From contig NZ_MSJM01000006.1 of NCBI RefSeq assembly GCF_001921845.1, forward strand, positions 118,606 to 182,605: a stretch of DNA of 64,000 nt, read 5' to 3'. Origin of the DNA: Streptococcus cuniculi. GTDB lineage: Bacteria > Bacillota > Bacilli > Lactobacillales > Streptococcaceae. This document shows positions 35,589 through 44,799 of the stretch, piece by piece. The notes below the pieces were generated by a model. The model saw only the letters and a program-made list of their open reading frames with translations, was not told the DNA's origin and searched no databases. The number at the start of each line of letters is the position of its first letter. Within the stretch, counting starts at the first letter, position 1. A program made the translations under genes and the position numbers.

Positions 35589-35624
35589 AACGAGTGAGGA
35601 AAATCTTGTCCTCACTCGTTTTTT
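35589..35624 (+). terminator. ulaG terminator
   Basis: AACGAGTGAGGA (35589-35600) pairs with TCCTCACTCGTT (35609-35620), loop of 8 bases, T tract. Confidence 0.93.
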
Positions 35625-35693
35625 AGACGATTAAGCTACGGCCACGCATTCTCGGCCTATGGAGCGGCATTGAATGCTGTCTGTTTTGTAACC

Positions 35694-35734
35694 AAATCAC
35701 CCCCCTAGAAGAACACCTTCTAGGGGGGGTGATT
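35694..35734 (-). terminator. Hairpin downstream of xfp
   Basis: A long stem formed by ATCACCCCCCTAGAAG and CTTCTAGGGGGGGTGAT around a 5-base loop. It has no strong T tract in the minus direction. It probably ends the phosphoketolase transcript or protects its 3' end. Confidence 0.75.
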
Positions 35735-35778
35735 GTTTATAAGGAAGAAACTAATTCATAGTGAGTTTTTGGGGAATC

Positions 35779-38157
35779 CTATTGATTGATGTTTTCCCAT
35801 TTCCAGTTTTGTACTTCAGGAATATCATCGCCGTGTTCACGGATGTATTCTTTGTGGTAGGCAACGGTTTGATCCATTTTTTCAGCAAAATCATGAGCTT
35901 CTTGGCCAAGTGTCGCAAGAGCAGCATCTTGTGCCAAGTGGAAGCGGTCTAGTTCAGACATGACACGCATATCAAATGGAGTTGTGATGTCACCATTTTC
36001 GCGGTAGCCATGAACATGAAGATTGTGGTTGTGACGTCTGAAGAAGATGTCACGGATCATTCCTTCGTAAGCATGGAAGGCGAAGATGACAGGCTTGTCT
36101 GTCGTAAAGACTGCATCGAATTCTTCATCTGAAAGGCCACGTGGATCGAGATCTGGATGGCGAAGTTTCAAGATGTCCACAACGTTGACGAAGCGAATCT
36201 TCAAGTCAGGGAAGGCTTTGTGGAGAATGGAAATAGCAGCGAGAGCTTCTAAGTTTGGTTCTGTTCCTGCGGCAGCAAATACCACATCAGGCTCTTCATC
36301 TGCCGATACTGTTGATGCCCAGTCGATGACCTTATATCCTTTTTCAATCAATTCTTCTGCCTCTGTTACGGAGTAGAATTGAGGGCGAGGATGTTTTGAG
36401 GTAACGACTAAGTTGATGACATCTTCATCTTTGAAGGCCTTGTCCATGACAGCCAAGAGGCTGTTGGTATCAGCAGGGAGATATTCACGGATATATTCTG
36501 GTGTTTTTTCAGATAGGTGAGTGAGAATCCCTGGATCTTGGTGGGTGTAGCCATTGTGGTCTTGTTGGAATACAGTTGATGTCGCAATCAAGTTGAGTGC
36601 AGGGTAATTTTTACGCCAGGTTGTGTGTGTCTTGGATTTCCGTAACCATTTGAAATGTTGCGTAATCATGGTATCGACGACACGGAGGAATGATTCATAA
36701 GAAGCAAAGAATCCATGGCGACCTGTCAATACATATCCTTCCAAAAGTCCTTCAGCTTGGTGCTCTGATAATTGAGAGTCGATGACACGGCCAACTGGGC
36801 TGAGCCACTCATCATAGCTTTCTTTGCGACGACCAAGCCATTGACGATTAGTTTTAGTAAAGACAGCGTTGAGACGGTTTGATTTTGTTTCGTCTGGTCC
36901 GAAAACGCGGAAATTATCAGGGTTTGCTTCCACTAAATCAGCAGCATATTTCCCAAATTCAATCATGTCTTGCGCAAGGATTGCACCTGGTGTTTCAATA
37001 TCAAAGGCATGTTTTTTCCAGTCAGCAGTATCCATCGGTTTGATAACACCAGCGTTGGTGATTGGATTCATTGACATGCGGCGCTCACCTTTAGGTGAGA
37101 TTTCAGCAATTTCTGGGAGTAATTTTCCGTTTTCGTCGAACAATTCTTCAGGTCGATAGCTATGCAACCAGTCAAGGAGGGCATCGAGATGTTCCATATG
37201 GTGTGCATCTACAGGAATTGGTACTTGGTGAGCTCGGAATCCACCCTCAATTGGAGTACCTTCCCAGGCTTTCGGACCAGTCCATCCTTTTGGAATACGG
37301 GCAACAATCACTGGCCAAGCAGGCATCGTTGCTTCTTCAGCAGTTCCTTTGCGTGCTTCTGCTTGCAGAGCTTGAATCATTTCAACGGCGCTATCAATGG
37401 TGTTGGCCATCGCTTGATGGGCTGCTTCAAAGTTTGAACTTGTCACATCGACAAAGATGGGACTCCAACCCAATCCTTTGAAGAAGTGAGCCAATTCTTC
37501 ATCTGTTTTCCGTTCTAAAATGGTAGGATTGTGGATTTTTCCACCGTTGAGATAAAGGATTGGTAAAACGGCACCATCGTTGACTGGGTTAATAAAGGTA
37601 TTTGCAAACCATCCAGCCATCAATGGCCCTGTTTCTGCTTCCCCATCTCCGATGACAGTTGCTGCGATAATGTTTGGATTGTCTAAAACAGCTCCTGCAG
37701 CGTGGGAGAGAGCATAGCCGAGTTCTCCACCCTCATGAATAGAACCTGGTGTTTCAGGAGCCGCATGAGAGGCAATTCCTCCAGGGAATGAGAAAATCTT
37801 ACATAGTTTTTGGAAGCCTTCTTCAGTCTGTGGAATATCAGGGTTGAGTTCTGTATAACTTCCATCAAGGTAAGAATTTGCAACCATGACTTGTCCACCA
37901 TGACCAGGACCTTCAATGTAGAACATATCTAAATCGTACTTATTGATTGCACGATTGAGGTGGGCATAAATGAAGTTTTGACCTGGAACAGTTCCCCAGT
38001 GTCCGATTGGGTGAGCTTTCAAATCGTTTTCGACTACTTCGCGTTTGAGCAAAGGATTGTCTTTTAAGTACATTTGAGCGGCTGAAATATAGTTAGCAGC
38101 GCGCCACCAAGCGTCAACTTTAGCAAGATATTCTGGTGAATCAAATAAATGTGTCAT
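35779..38157 (-). CDS. xfp: Xylulose-5-phosphate/fructose-6-phosphate phosphoketolase
   Basis: TPP-dependent enzyme of 792 residues that splits xylulose 5-phosphate (and often fructose 6-phosphate) with phosphate to acetyl phosphate plus glyceraldehyde 3-phosphate (or erythrose 4-phosphate). Family landmarks include [25 protein letters not shown], the TPP-binding GDGEAETGP stretch and [18 protein letters not shown] precedes the ATG. It is divergent from a PRD regulator of a polyol PTS, with a shared 260-base control region, which links it to pentose units coming from that system and from ascorbate. Confidence 0.97.
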   Translation of the reverse strand: MTHLFDSPEYLAKVDAWWRAANYISAAQMYLKDNPLLKREVVENDLKAHPIGHWGTVPGQNFIYAHLNRAINKYDLDMFYIEGPGHGGQVMVANSYLDGSYTELNPDIPQTEEGFQKLCKIFSFPGGIASHAAPETPGSIHEGGELGYALSHAAGAVLDNPNIIAATVIGDGEAETGPLMAGWFANTFINPVNDGAVLPILYLNGGKIHNPTILERKTDEELAHFFKGLGWSPIFVDVTSSNFEAAHQAMANTIDSAVEMIQALQAEARKGTAEEATMPAWPVIVARIPKGWTGPKAWEGTPIEGGFRAHQVPIPVDAHHMEHLDALLDWLHSYRPEELFDENGKLLPEIAEISPKGERRMSMNPITNAGVIKPMDTADWKKHAFDIETPGAILAQDMIEFGKYAADLVEANPDNFRVFGPDETKSNRLNAVFTKTNRQWLGRRKESYDEWLSPVGRVIDSQLSEHQAEGLLEGYVLTGRHGFFASYESFLRVVDTMITQHFKWLRKSKTHTTWRKNYPALNLIATSTVFQQDHNGYTHQDPGILTHLSEKTPEYIREYLPADTNSLLAVMDKAFKDEDVINLVVTSKHPRPQFYSVTEAEELIEKGYKVIDWASTVSADEEPDVVFAAAGTEPNLEALAAISILHKAFPDLKIRFVNVVDILKLRHPDLDPRGLSDEEFDAVFTTDKPVIFAFHAYEGMIRDIFFRRHNHNLHVHGYRENGDITTPFDMRVMSELDRFHLAQDAALATLGQEAHDFAEKMDQTVAYHKEYIREHGDDIPEVQNWKWENINQ

Positions 38158-38330
38158 GATTCAGTCTCCTTTATCTATTATTGTATTTTATTTCACATGA
38201 TAACTATATCATCTTATGTAAGCCCTGTCAAAGTCTGAAAATATTTTTGAAAACAAAAAGAAAATAAAGGAAAAAGTTGAAATATCAAGGCCTGAGATTT
38301 GTGTTTTTGAAAATAACCGATATAATATCA

Positions 38331-38391
38331 TTACTTCCAGATTAATGTGGAAGTAAGTTGACTTTGATACTAAAAACGCTTACATTATAAT
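38331..38391 (+). promoter_or_regulatory. Control region between xfp and the PRD regulator
   Basis: Perfect inverted repeat TTACTTCC/GGAAGTAA (38331-38338, 38349-38356) with a 10-base centre. Next come TTGACT (38358-38363), 17 bases and TACATT (38381-38386). A cre-like site TAAAAACGCTTACA (38371-38384) overlaps this -10. A further TATAAT lies at 38386-38391. The inverted repeat could be an operator for either direction or an RNA hairpin. Confidence 0.65.
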
Positions 38392-38418
38392 GATACATGT
38401 AACAGGGGGAGGTTTGAC

Positions 38419-40347
38419 TTGAATCCTAGACAAATTAATATTCTGAGAGATCTCATGGCTGCGAACGATTATGTAACAGCGCAGGACTTATCATCTAAAT
38501 ATGCCGTTTCAACCAAAACAGCTTATGCAGACTTACAGATTATTAACGAGGAACTGTCATCTTTTGGTGTTACGATAGAAAAAACACCACGCCGTGGCAT
38601 TCGATTACAGGTTGGACAAAATGATAAGAGAAAAATCTTGGAGTTTGTTGAACAAAGTAATCACGATGGCATGGATGAAGATTCTCAATTTCATAGAGAA
38701 TGCGACTTATTAAAAGAACTCATTCTGGGCAGTGGCACGATTGATGTGCTGGACTGGTCTGTCGGTCATTTCATCAGCGAAGCCTCTATTCGCCGAGACT
38801 TAGAACGGCTGGAACAGTATTTAAAGACTTACCACGTCTCCCTTATGAAGAAGAGTGGTCGAGTGTCCCTGGTTGGACAAGAAGAGGATATTAGAAAATT
38901 TTTCCGAGATTTTATTATTCAACATTTTGATTTGAGTAGCTTGCAGTATGAAGAAGGCCTAGCGCACTTTTTCCCCGCTAAGCTGATTAGGAATGTGGTA
39001 GAAAGTGTCAAAAAATCTTCTAATTTCTATCATTTTAGAACATCTGAACAATACCGAGTCTATCTGGTCTTGGATTTGCTCATCAGTTCTAGGCGCTATC
39101 TTCAAGGAAATTCGATTGTAGAGTCGAATGTGAGCGTCGGTGTTGAAAACCTTCAACAATACGAAGTCTACATCATCGCAGGAGAATTACTTAGTCAGTC
39201 AACGGGCATTGCCATGAATCTGATTACAGATGCAGAGATTCGAAACATTTGCTACACGCTTTTATCCGTGGGGTATGAAACGGAAATGGTTCAGCAATCG
39301 GATCTTAAAAAGACGGTTGAGCAGTTTATTGCCAGAGTATCTGAACTATCCGGTGTTGATTTTCGATCGGATGAACACCTGTTTCAAATGTTGGTCAATC
39401 ATACGCAGCCGATGATTTATCGTCTGAAGAGTGGCATCAACATCAAAAATCAGATTACAGAAAATATAAAGACGAGATACAGTGCTCTCTATTATATTGT
39501 CTGGCTCGCATCGAAATCTCTATCAGAAAAGTATGCTGTTGAGTTCTTCGATGCAGAAATTGCCTTTCTCACCATCTATTTTGAGATTTCAGTGGAGAAG
39601 ATGACGACACCGTTGACCATCTATGTGATTTGTCCGCATGGTCTAGCGACTTCTGAATTGATTATGAGTTCCTTGCGTCGTACCATCTCCAACTTTGATC
39701 ATTTGGTCAACATGGATATGAGGGAATTGACCGAAGAAAAGCTCCAGCAAGCGGATTTGATTATTAGTTCCATCCACTTAGAGCAATTTTCGATTGACTA
39801 TATCCAGGTGAGTCCAATTGTGACAGATGAGGAATTAGAGATTATCCAACACGCCTACTCGAGTTTGACTAAGGGAAACCGCAACATGTTGTCTGCCATT
39901 CACGACAACACGAGTTTCTCAAAATCAGTGATTCGAGATTTGTTACAGACCAATATTTTACTTCATCAGTCCTGTCAATCTGTGGAAGACTGCATTCGGA
40001 AAATGGTTGGAAAAACATCGCTACGAAATCAGCGTAACAAGCGTTTCCTAGAATCAGTCCTAGCGAGAGAAAAGCTGGGAAGTACCAGCGTGTATACGGG
40101 AATTGCCTTACCTCATGCTGATCCTGCTTTTGTAGCAGAGTCCCAACTGGTCATCATGACCCTCGATAAACCCATCTTATGGGGGCAAAATATGATTAAG
40201 GTTGTGGTGCTGATAGCGATTGCAGAAAAAGATGAGGAATTATATAAGAAAGCATTGATTAGTTTATACTCAAAAATTGATAGTACAGACTACATTGATA
40301 CCTTGCATGCCATCGAAAATCAAGCTGATTTCATCGATTGTCTGTAG
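38419..40347 (+). CDS. BglG/MtlR-type PRD regulator with EIIB and EIIA domains
   Basis: PTS-controlled transcription activator of 642 residues. In order: helix-turn-helix domains (about 1-150; NDYVTAQDLSSKYAVSTKTAY), two PRD domains (about 190-395), an EIIB(Gat)-like domain with Cys405 (VICPHGLATSE) and an EIIA-like domain with His566 (TGIALPHADP). The start codon appears to be TTG, 6 bases after a strong GGGGGAGG ribosome site; no suitable ATG is near. It precedes the galactitol-type PTS by a short gap and probably controls it, and perhaps xfp too. Confidence 0.9.
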   Translation: MNPRQINILRDLMAANDYVTAQDLSSKYAVSTKTAYADLQIINEELSSFGVTIEKTPRRGIRLQVGQNDKRKILEFVEQSNHDGMDEDSQFHRECDLLKELILGSGTIDVLDWSVGHFISEASIRRDLERLEQYLKTYHVSLMKKSGRVSLVGQEEDIRKFFRDFIIQHFDLSSLQYEEGLAHFFPAKLIRNVVESVKKSSNFYHFRTSEQYRVYLVLDLLISSRRYLQGNSIVESNVSVGVENLQQYEVYIIAGELLSQSTGIAMNLITDAEIRNICYTLLSVGYETEMVQQSDLKKTVEQFIARVSELSGVDFRSDEHLFQMLVNHTQPMIYRLKSGINIKNQITENIKTRYSALYYIVWLASKSLSEKYAVEFFDAEIAFLTIYFEISVEKMTTPLTIYVICPHGLATSELIMSSLRRTISNFDHLVNMDMRELTEEKLQQADLIISSIHLEQFSIDYIQVSPIVTDEELEIIQHAYSSLTKGNRNMLSAIHDNTSFSKSVIRDLLQTNILLHQSCQSVEDCIRKMVGKTSLRNQRNKRFLESVLAREKLGSTSVYTGIALPHADPAFVAESQLVIMTLDKPILWGQNMIKVVVLIAIAEKDEELYKKALISLYSKIDSTDYIDTLHAIENQADFIDCL

Positions 40348-40373
40348 GAAATATAACAAAGGAGATTGAAACA

Positions 40374-40850
40374 ATGACGGAAGCTATTAAGTTATCTGAT
40401 TATCTGAATGAGTCGTTGGTTTTTACACAGAAACACTATTCTTCTAACAAGGAATTGTTCACAGAAGTCTCAACGGTTGCTTTTGAAAAAGGGTATGTAC
40501 GAGAAGATTTCTTAGAGCGTGTACAACGGCGAGAAGAGACGTTTCCAACGGGGATTCAATTGGAGAATTTTGGAGTGGCGATTCCCCATACGGATGCTGA
40601 ATGTGTCCATAAGGAATTTGTGGCAGTCATCACCAACACAGAGCCAGTTGAGTTCAAGAGTATGGAGGACTTGAGTCAAACAGTTGCAGCCAATATCGTA
40701 TTTGTGCTTGGCCTGAACCAGCCTCATGCTCAGTTAGAGATGCTTCAATCGTTGATGGGCTTATTACAAAATCCAGATTTATTAGCCCAACTCTTAGCTG
40801 CTGAAACAACAGAGCAGCTACTGACTATCGTAAAAAATAATAATTTATAA
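40374..40850 (+). CDS. PTS IIA component, galactitol/fructose type
   Basis: Cytoplasmic 158-residue phosphocarrier of the GatA fold with phosphorylation site His72 (GVAIPHTDAE). The start at 40374 has AAAGGAG 9 bases upstream; an earlier in-frame ATG overlaps the regulator. It is first in the IIA-IIB-IIC set for a polyol. Confidence 0.92.
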   Translation: MTEAIKLSDYLNESLVFTQKHYSSNKELFTEVSTVAFEKGYVREDFLERVQRREETFPTGIQLENFGVAIPHTDAECVHKEFVAVITNTEPVEFKSMEDLSQTVAANIVFVLGLNQPHAQLEMLQSLMGLLQNPDLLAQLLAAETTEQLLTIVKNNNL

Positions 40851-40870
40851 CATATAAAGGAGAACAGCTT

Positions 40871-41164
40871 ATGGCTAAACTTAAAGTATTGGTTGCATGT
40901 GGTGCAGGAATCGCTACATCAACAGTGGTAATGAAACGTGTAGAAGATTTGTTTAAATCGAACAACATTGATGTCGATATTATTCAAATCAAGATTGCAG
41001 AAGCAAAAGCAAGAGAAGCAGATGCAGACATGTTGATCACAACAACTCTTCTACCAGGTGAATTTAGTATTCCAGCCATCAAAGCGATGGGATACTTAAC
41101 AGGTATCAATGCAGATAAAGTAGACGAACAAGTCTTAGAAGCTGCACGTTCAATTTTAGGATAA
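40871..41164 (+). CDS. PTS IIB component, galactitol type
   Basis: Cytoplasmic 97-residue GatB-like protein. It begins MAKLKVLVACGAGIATS with phosphocysteine Cys10. An AAAGGAGA ribosome site lies upstream. It transfers phosphate from the IIA at 40374 to the substrate at the IIC. Confidence 0.94.
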   Translation: MAKLKVLVACGAGIATSTVVMKRVEDLFKSNNIDVDIIQIKIAEAKAREADADMLITTTLLPGEFSIPAIKAMGYLTGINADKVDEQVLEAARSILG

Positions 41165-41192
41165 AAATAACAAAATAAAAGGAGATGAAACA

Positions 41193-42470
41193 ATGAGTGC
41201 TATTAACGACGTTGTTCAGTATATTCTTGGATTAGGAGCATCTGTTATGCTTCCAATCATGTTGACGATTGTAGGGTTGATTTTCAGACTACCGTTTGGA
41301 AAATCATTGAAGTCAGGTTTGACAGTAGGGATTGGTTTCATTGGGATTAACCTTGTTATCGGTGTTCTGTCTAGCAACTTGGGCCCTGCGGCACAAGCAA
41401 TGGTTGAAAACTTTGGGGTATCATTGAATATTATCGATACTGGTTGGCCTTCAGCGGCGGCAGCAGCATGGGCAGCTCCAGTTTCTGCCATCATGATTCC
41501 TATCTGTGTGGTTGTGAACTTGATTATGTTGTTCACGAAGACCACTAAGACGCTCGATATTGACTTGTGGAACTACTGGCATTTTATCGCCGCTGCTGCA
41601 ACCGGTTACATCGTAACAGGTGGTAACTGGTGGTTCTCAATCTTGTGTGGTGTCCTTTATGAAATTGCCTGCTTGCTTATTGCAGACTGGACAGCTCCAA
41701 TGGTTGAAAAATTCTATGGATTAGAAGGTGTCAGCCTTCCAACTGGTTCTACTGATGCCTTTGGTTTGATTGGTATTCCTGTAGGAATCCTTGTTGGTAA
41801 AATCCCAGGTCTAAATAAACTGGATGTTAGTGCAGATACTATCCAAGAAAAATTCGGTATCTTTGGTGAGCCAATGATGATGGGTATCATTATCGGTGCA
41901 GCTATTGCAGCTCTTGGTGGATATGATGTCGGCGGTATCATCACAATGGGGATCAACATGGGAGCAGTTATGTTCTTGATGCCTCGTATGGTTAAAATCT
42001 TGATGGAAGGATTGATTCCAATTTCAGAAGCAGCTCGTGACTTCTTGCAAAAACGTAACGGTAACAGCGACCGCACAATCTACCTTGGTATGGATGCTGC
42101 CCTTACAACTGGTCACCCTGCTAACCTTGCAACAGGTTTGTTGCTTGTACCAATCACTTTGTTGATTGCGATTATCTTGCCAGGAAACAAGGTTCTTCCA
42201 TTTGGTGACTTGGCAACAATCCCATTCTACGTATCACTTATCGTAGCTAGCCGTAAAGGTAACATCATTCAATCTGTGATTACAGGTGCTATCGTTATTA
42301 CATTTGCACTTTATATGGCAACAAACTTTGCGCCAGAACATACAGAAATGATGCGTGGTGTGTATGAATTCCCAGCAGGAGCGACTCTTGTATCAAGTCT
42401 TGATATGGGTGGTAACGTCCTTAACTGGCTCATCTTGAAATTGGCACAATTATTCTCAGGAGCTTTGTAA
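41193..42470 (+). CDS. PTS IIC permease, galactitol type
   Basis: Integral membrane transporter of 425 residues (GatC/SgcC family) with about ten hydrophobic segments; VQYILGLGASVMLPIMLT at the N-terminus and GHPANLATGLLLVP are typical. GatC relatives carry galactitol, D-arabitol, xylitol and other polyols, so the substrate is not fixed by family. The downstream dehydrogenases and flanking phosphoketolase and transketolase favour a pentitol. Confidence 0.93.
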   Translation: MSAINDVVQYILGLGASVMLPIMLTIVGLIFRLPFGKSLKSGLTVGIGFIGINLVIGVLSSNLGPAAQAMVENFGVSLNIIDTGWPSAAAAAWAAPVSAIMIPICVVVNLIMLFTKTTKTLDIDLWNYWHFIAAAATGYIVTGGNWWFSILCGVLYEIACLLIADWTAPMVEKFYGLEGVSLPTGSTDAFGLIGIPVGILVGKIPGLNKLDVSADTIQEKFGIFGEPMMMGIIIGAAIAALGGYDVGGIITMGINMGAVMFLMPRMVKILMEGLIPISEAARDFLQKRNGNSDRTIYLGMDAALTTGHPANLATGLLLVPITLLIAIILPGNKVLPFGDLATIPFYVSLIVASRKGNIIQSVITGAIVITFALYMATNFAPEHTEMMRGVYEFPAGATLVSSLDMGGNVLNWLILKLAQLFSGAL

Positions 42471-42532
42471 TCTAGTCAATAGGACGATGATGCGACTGTG
42501 AGTATTGTGATAAAAGGGAAAGGCGGAAAACG

Positions 42533-43585
42533 ATGAAAGCAGCATTGCTGACAGAATTAAACCATTTTGAAATCCATGAAATGGATAAGCCGACTCCACA
42601 TTCACATGAAGTTTTAGTAAAAGTCAAAGCCGCAGGAATCTGCGGCTCTGATATTCATAAAATGCAAAGCGAGTGGAAATATGACTTACCCATGGTCATG
42701 GGACATGAATTCTCAGGCCAAGTAGAAGCAGTAGGTGACGAAGTAGAGCAGGTATCTGTTGGAGATCGTGTAGCGATTGTACCTTTTTTACCTTGCAATA
42801 AATGTATCTATTGCCGTGAGGGCAAATATCAACTGTGTGAAGATTATCGAATGATTGGTTCTCACTACTATGGTGGTTTTGAGGAATACGTGGTAGTACC
42901 AGAGACCAATGTCTTGAATATTGGAGAAAAAATCTCTTACGAAGAAGCTGCTATGATTGAACCACTTGCGGTAGCAGCCCATGGGGTCATGGGATTGGAT
43001 CCACAGGTCGGTGATCAAGTAGCAGTATTTGGATTAGGTACGATTGGTATTTTGAGTGTTCAATGGCTTCGCCTAGCAGGGGTTAAACGGATTATTGGTA
43101 TCGATATTGACCCGAACAAATTAGAAGAAGCTAAAAAATATGGTGTCACGGATACGATTAATCCTTTAGAAGAATCCTTAGAGGAAGCAGTTGCCACATT
43201 GACCAATGGCTTAGGTGTTGACATTGCCTTAGAATGTGCCGGCTCGAAGATAACCGAAGAGCAGTGTCTCTTAATTACCAGAAAAGGTGGACAGATTGGC
43301 TACCAAGGTATCGCTTATACAGATGTCTTATTGCGCCAGCGTGCCTTTGAAAATATTTTTAGAAGAGAATACACAGTAAAAGGCTTCTGGAATTCTTACT
43401 CTGCGCCATTCCCTGGTAAAGAGTGGACACACTCAGTTGAGTTTATTGAAGCAGGTAAAATTAATCTGAAAGAGATGATTTCCCACCGATTTAAACTTGA
43501 TGAGATTCAGAAAGCATTTAACCTAACAGTGAATCGGGAAGAATCCTATAATAAAGTAATGATTTTCCCTGAAGAGGATCAATAA
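42533..43585 (+). CDS. Zinc-dependent polyol(-phosphate) dehydrogenase, GatD-like
   Basis: Medium-chain dehydrogenase of 350 residues. Catalytic zinc ligands are Cys37 and His58-Glu59 (GHEF); structural zinc Cys88, Cys91, Cys94 and Cys102 are all present; the Rossmann motif is GLGTIG. It resembles galactitol-1-phosphate 5-dehydrogenase and related pentitol-phosphate dehydrogenases. After PTS uptake the substrate would arrive phosphorylated, and oxidation would give a ketose phosphate such as xylulose 5-phosphate. It lies 10 bases before a second, related dehydrogenase. Confidence 0.9.
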   Translation: MKAALLTELNHFEIHEMDKPTPHSHEVLVKVKAAGICGSDIHKMQSEWKYDLPMVMGHEFSGQVEAVGDEVEQVSVGDRVAIVPFLPCNKCIYCREGKYQLCEDYRMIGSHYYGGFEEYVVVPETNVLNIGEKISYEEAAMIEPLAVAAHGVMGLDPQVGDQVAVFGLGTIGILSVQWLRLAGVKRIIGIDIDPNKLEEAKKYGVTDTINPLEESLEEAVATLTNGLGVDIALECAGSKITEEQCLLITRKGGQIGYQGIAYTDVLLRQRAFENIFRREYTVKGFWNSYSAPFPGKEWTHSVEFIEAGKINLKEMISHRFKLDEIQKAFNLTVNREESYNKVMIFPEEDQ

Positions 43586-43595
43586 GGAGGCGAAC

Positions 43596-44657
43596 ATGAC
43601 CATTCCAGATAAAATGAAAGGGGTCTTTAAAACAGAACCCGGCTATGATAAGATGGATTTCTTAGAATTAGATGTTCCAAAGGCTGAAGGAGATAAGGTT
43701 CTCATCAAAGTAGCCTTTACAGGAATCTGTGGTTCAGATATCCATACATTTAAAGGAGAGTACAATAATCCTGCAACGCCTGTCGTTCTTGGACATGAAT
43801 TTTCCGGTCAGGTTGTAGCGGTTGGCGATCAAGTAACCAAGGTTAAGGTAGGCGATCGTGTCACTAGTGAGACAACCTTTGAAACAAGTACAGATATTTA
43901 TACACATGATAAGCTGTATAATTTGGCGATGAAGCGTAAGGGGATTGGAACTCAACAGAATGGTTCCATGGCCAAGTATGTTTTGACCCGCGAAGAAAGC
44001 GTTCACATTTTACCGGATTCGCTCAGTTATGAGGGAGCGGCAATGACCGAACCTCTTGCTTGCTGTGTGCATGCCATGTATCAAAAGAGCCAACTCAGCT
44101 TGCATGATAAAATCATTATTATGGGACCTGGTCCAATCGGCTTGTTCTTGTTACAAATTGCAAAAGACATTGGTGCCTTTGTCATCATGACTGGTATTAC
44201 CCAAGATGCAGAACGCCTAGCCTTTGCAAAAGAATTGGGAGCAGACGTAGTCGTAGATACACAAAAAGAAGATCTAGCGGCTATTGTGCATCACTATACA
44301 GACGGTTATGGCGTTGATAAGGCTTACGATGCTTCAGGGGCTGCTCCAGCAGTCAATCAGGTATTGCCGCTCATCAAAAAACGTGGTCGTTTTGTTCAAG
44401 TAGGACTTTTTGCGAAGAAGTACATTGAATTAGATACAGAATCTATTATTCAACGTGAGATTGAATACGTAGGGTGCCGTTCACAAAATCCATTTGACTG
44501 GCCAATTGCGATCCACCTCTTAAACAAAGGTGCCATCAATATTGACAAAATGATTACTCAAAAGTTCCCATTAGAGGAATGGAGACAAGCATTTGAAGCA
44601 GTTATGGGTGGAAAAGAATTCAAAGTCATGATTGAATCAAACCCTGGGGAGTTTTAA
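43596..44657 (+). CDS. Medium-chain polyol dehydrogenase lacking the structural zinc site
   Basis: A 353-residue relative of the preceding enzyme with catalytic Cys45 and His67-Glu68 and Rossmann motif GPGPIG. The loop that holds four structural zinc Cys in its relatives (here about 95-113, ETSTDIYTHDKLYNLAMKRK) contains none. The following RKGIGTQ stretch, typical of the family, shows that the alignment is sound. Absence of the structural zinc is known in some sorbitol dehydrogenases. A hairpin that may terminate the operon follows. Two dehydrogenases could serve two polyols or two steps. Confidence 0.88.
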   Translation: MTIPDKMKGVFKTEPGYDKMDFLELDVPKAEGDKVLIKVAFTGICGSDIHTFKGEYNNPATPVVLGHEFSGQVVAVGDQVTKVKVGDRVTSETTFETSTDIYTHDKLYNLAMKRKGIGTQQNGSMAKYVLTREESVHILPDSLSYEGAAMTEPLACCVHAMYQKSQLSLHDKIIIMGPGPIGLFLLQIAKDIGAFVIMTGITQDAERLAFAKELGADVVVDTQKEDLAAIVHHYTDGYGVDKAYDASGAAPAVNQVLPLIKKRGRFVQVGLFAKKYIELDTESIIQREIEYVGCRSQNPFDWPIAIHLLNKGAINIDKMITQKFPLEEWRQAFEAVMGGKEFKVMIESNPGEF

Positions 44658-44670
44658 AAAGAAGTGTTAA

Positions 44671-44702
44671 GGCGGGGGACAAAGTGTGCTCTCCGCCCTT
44701 CT
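44671..44702 (+). terminator. Probable terminator after the dehydrogenase pair
   Basis: GGCGGGGGA and TCTCCGCC form an imperfect stem around an AAAGTGTGC loop, followed by CTTCTTATTT. Confidence 0.6.
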
Positions 44703-44744
44703 TATTTGAAAATTGGTCCAAATATTGAACTTATATGTAACAAA

Positions 44745-44765
44745 GAAAACGCTTTATGCTATAAT
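44745..44765 (+). promoter_or_regulatory. Transketolase promoter with cre-like sequence
   Basis: GAAAACGCTTTATG (44745-44758) resembles the left part of a cre site and is followed at once by -10 TATAAT (44760-44765). No standard -35 is visible. Confidence 0.5.
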
Positions 44766-44799
44766 AGAACTAGAATAACTTTTTTAAGAGGAGGAAGAT

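Noticed and set aside
35625..35693. Regulatory RNA between ulaG and xfp terminators
   Set aside because: Only a short GC-rich stretch with a weak inverted repeat is visible; nothing distinguishes it from spacer.
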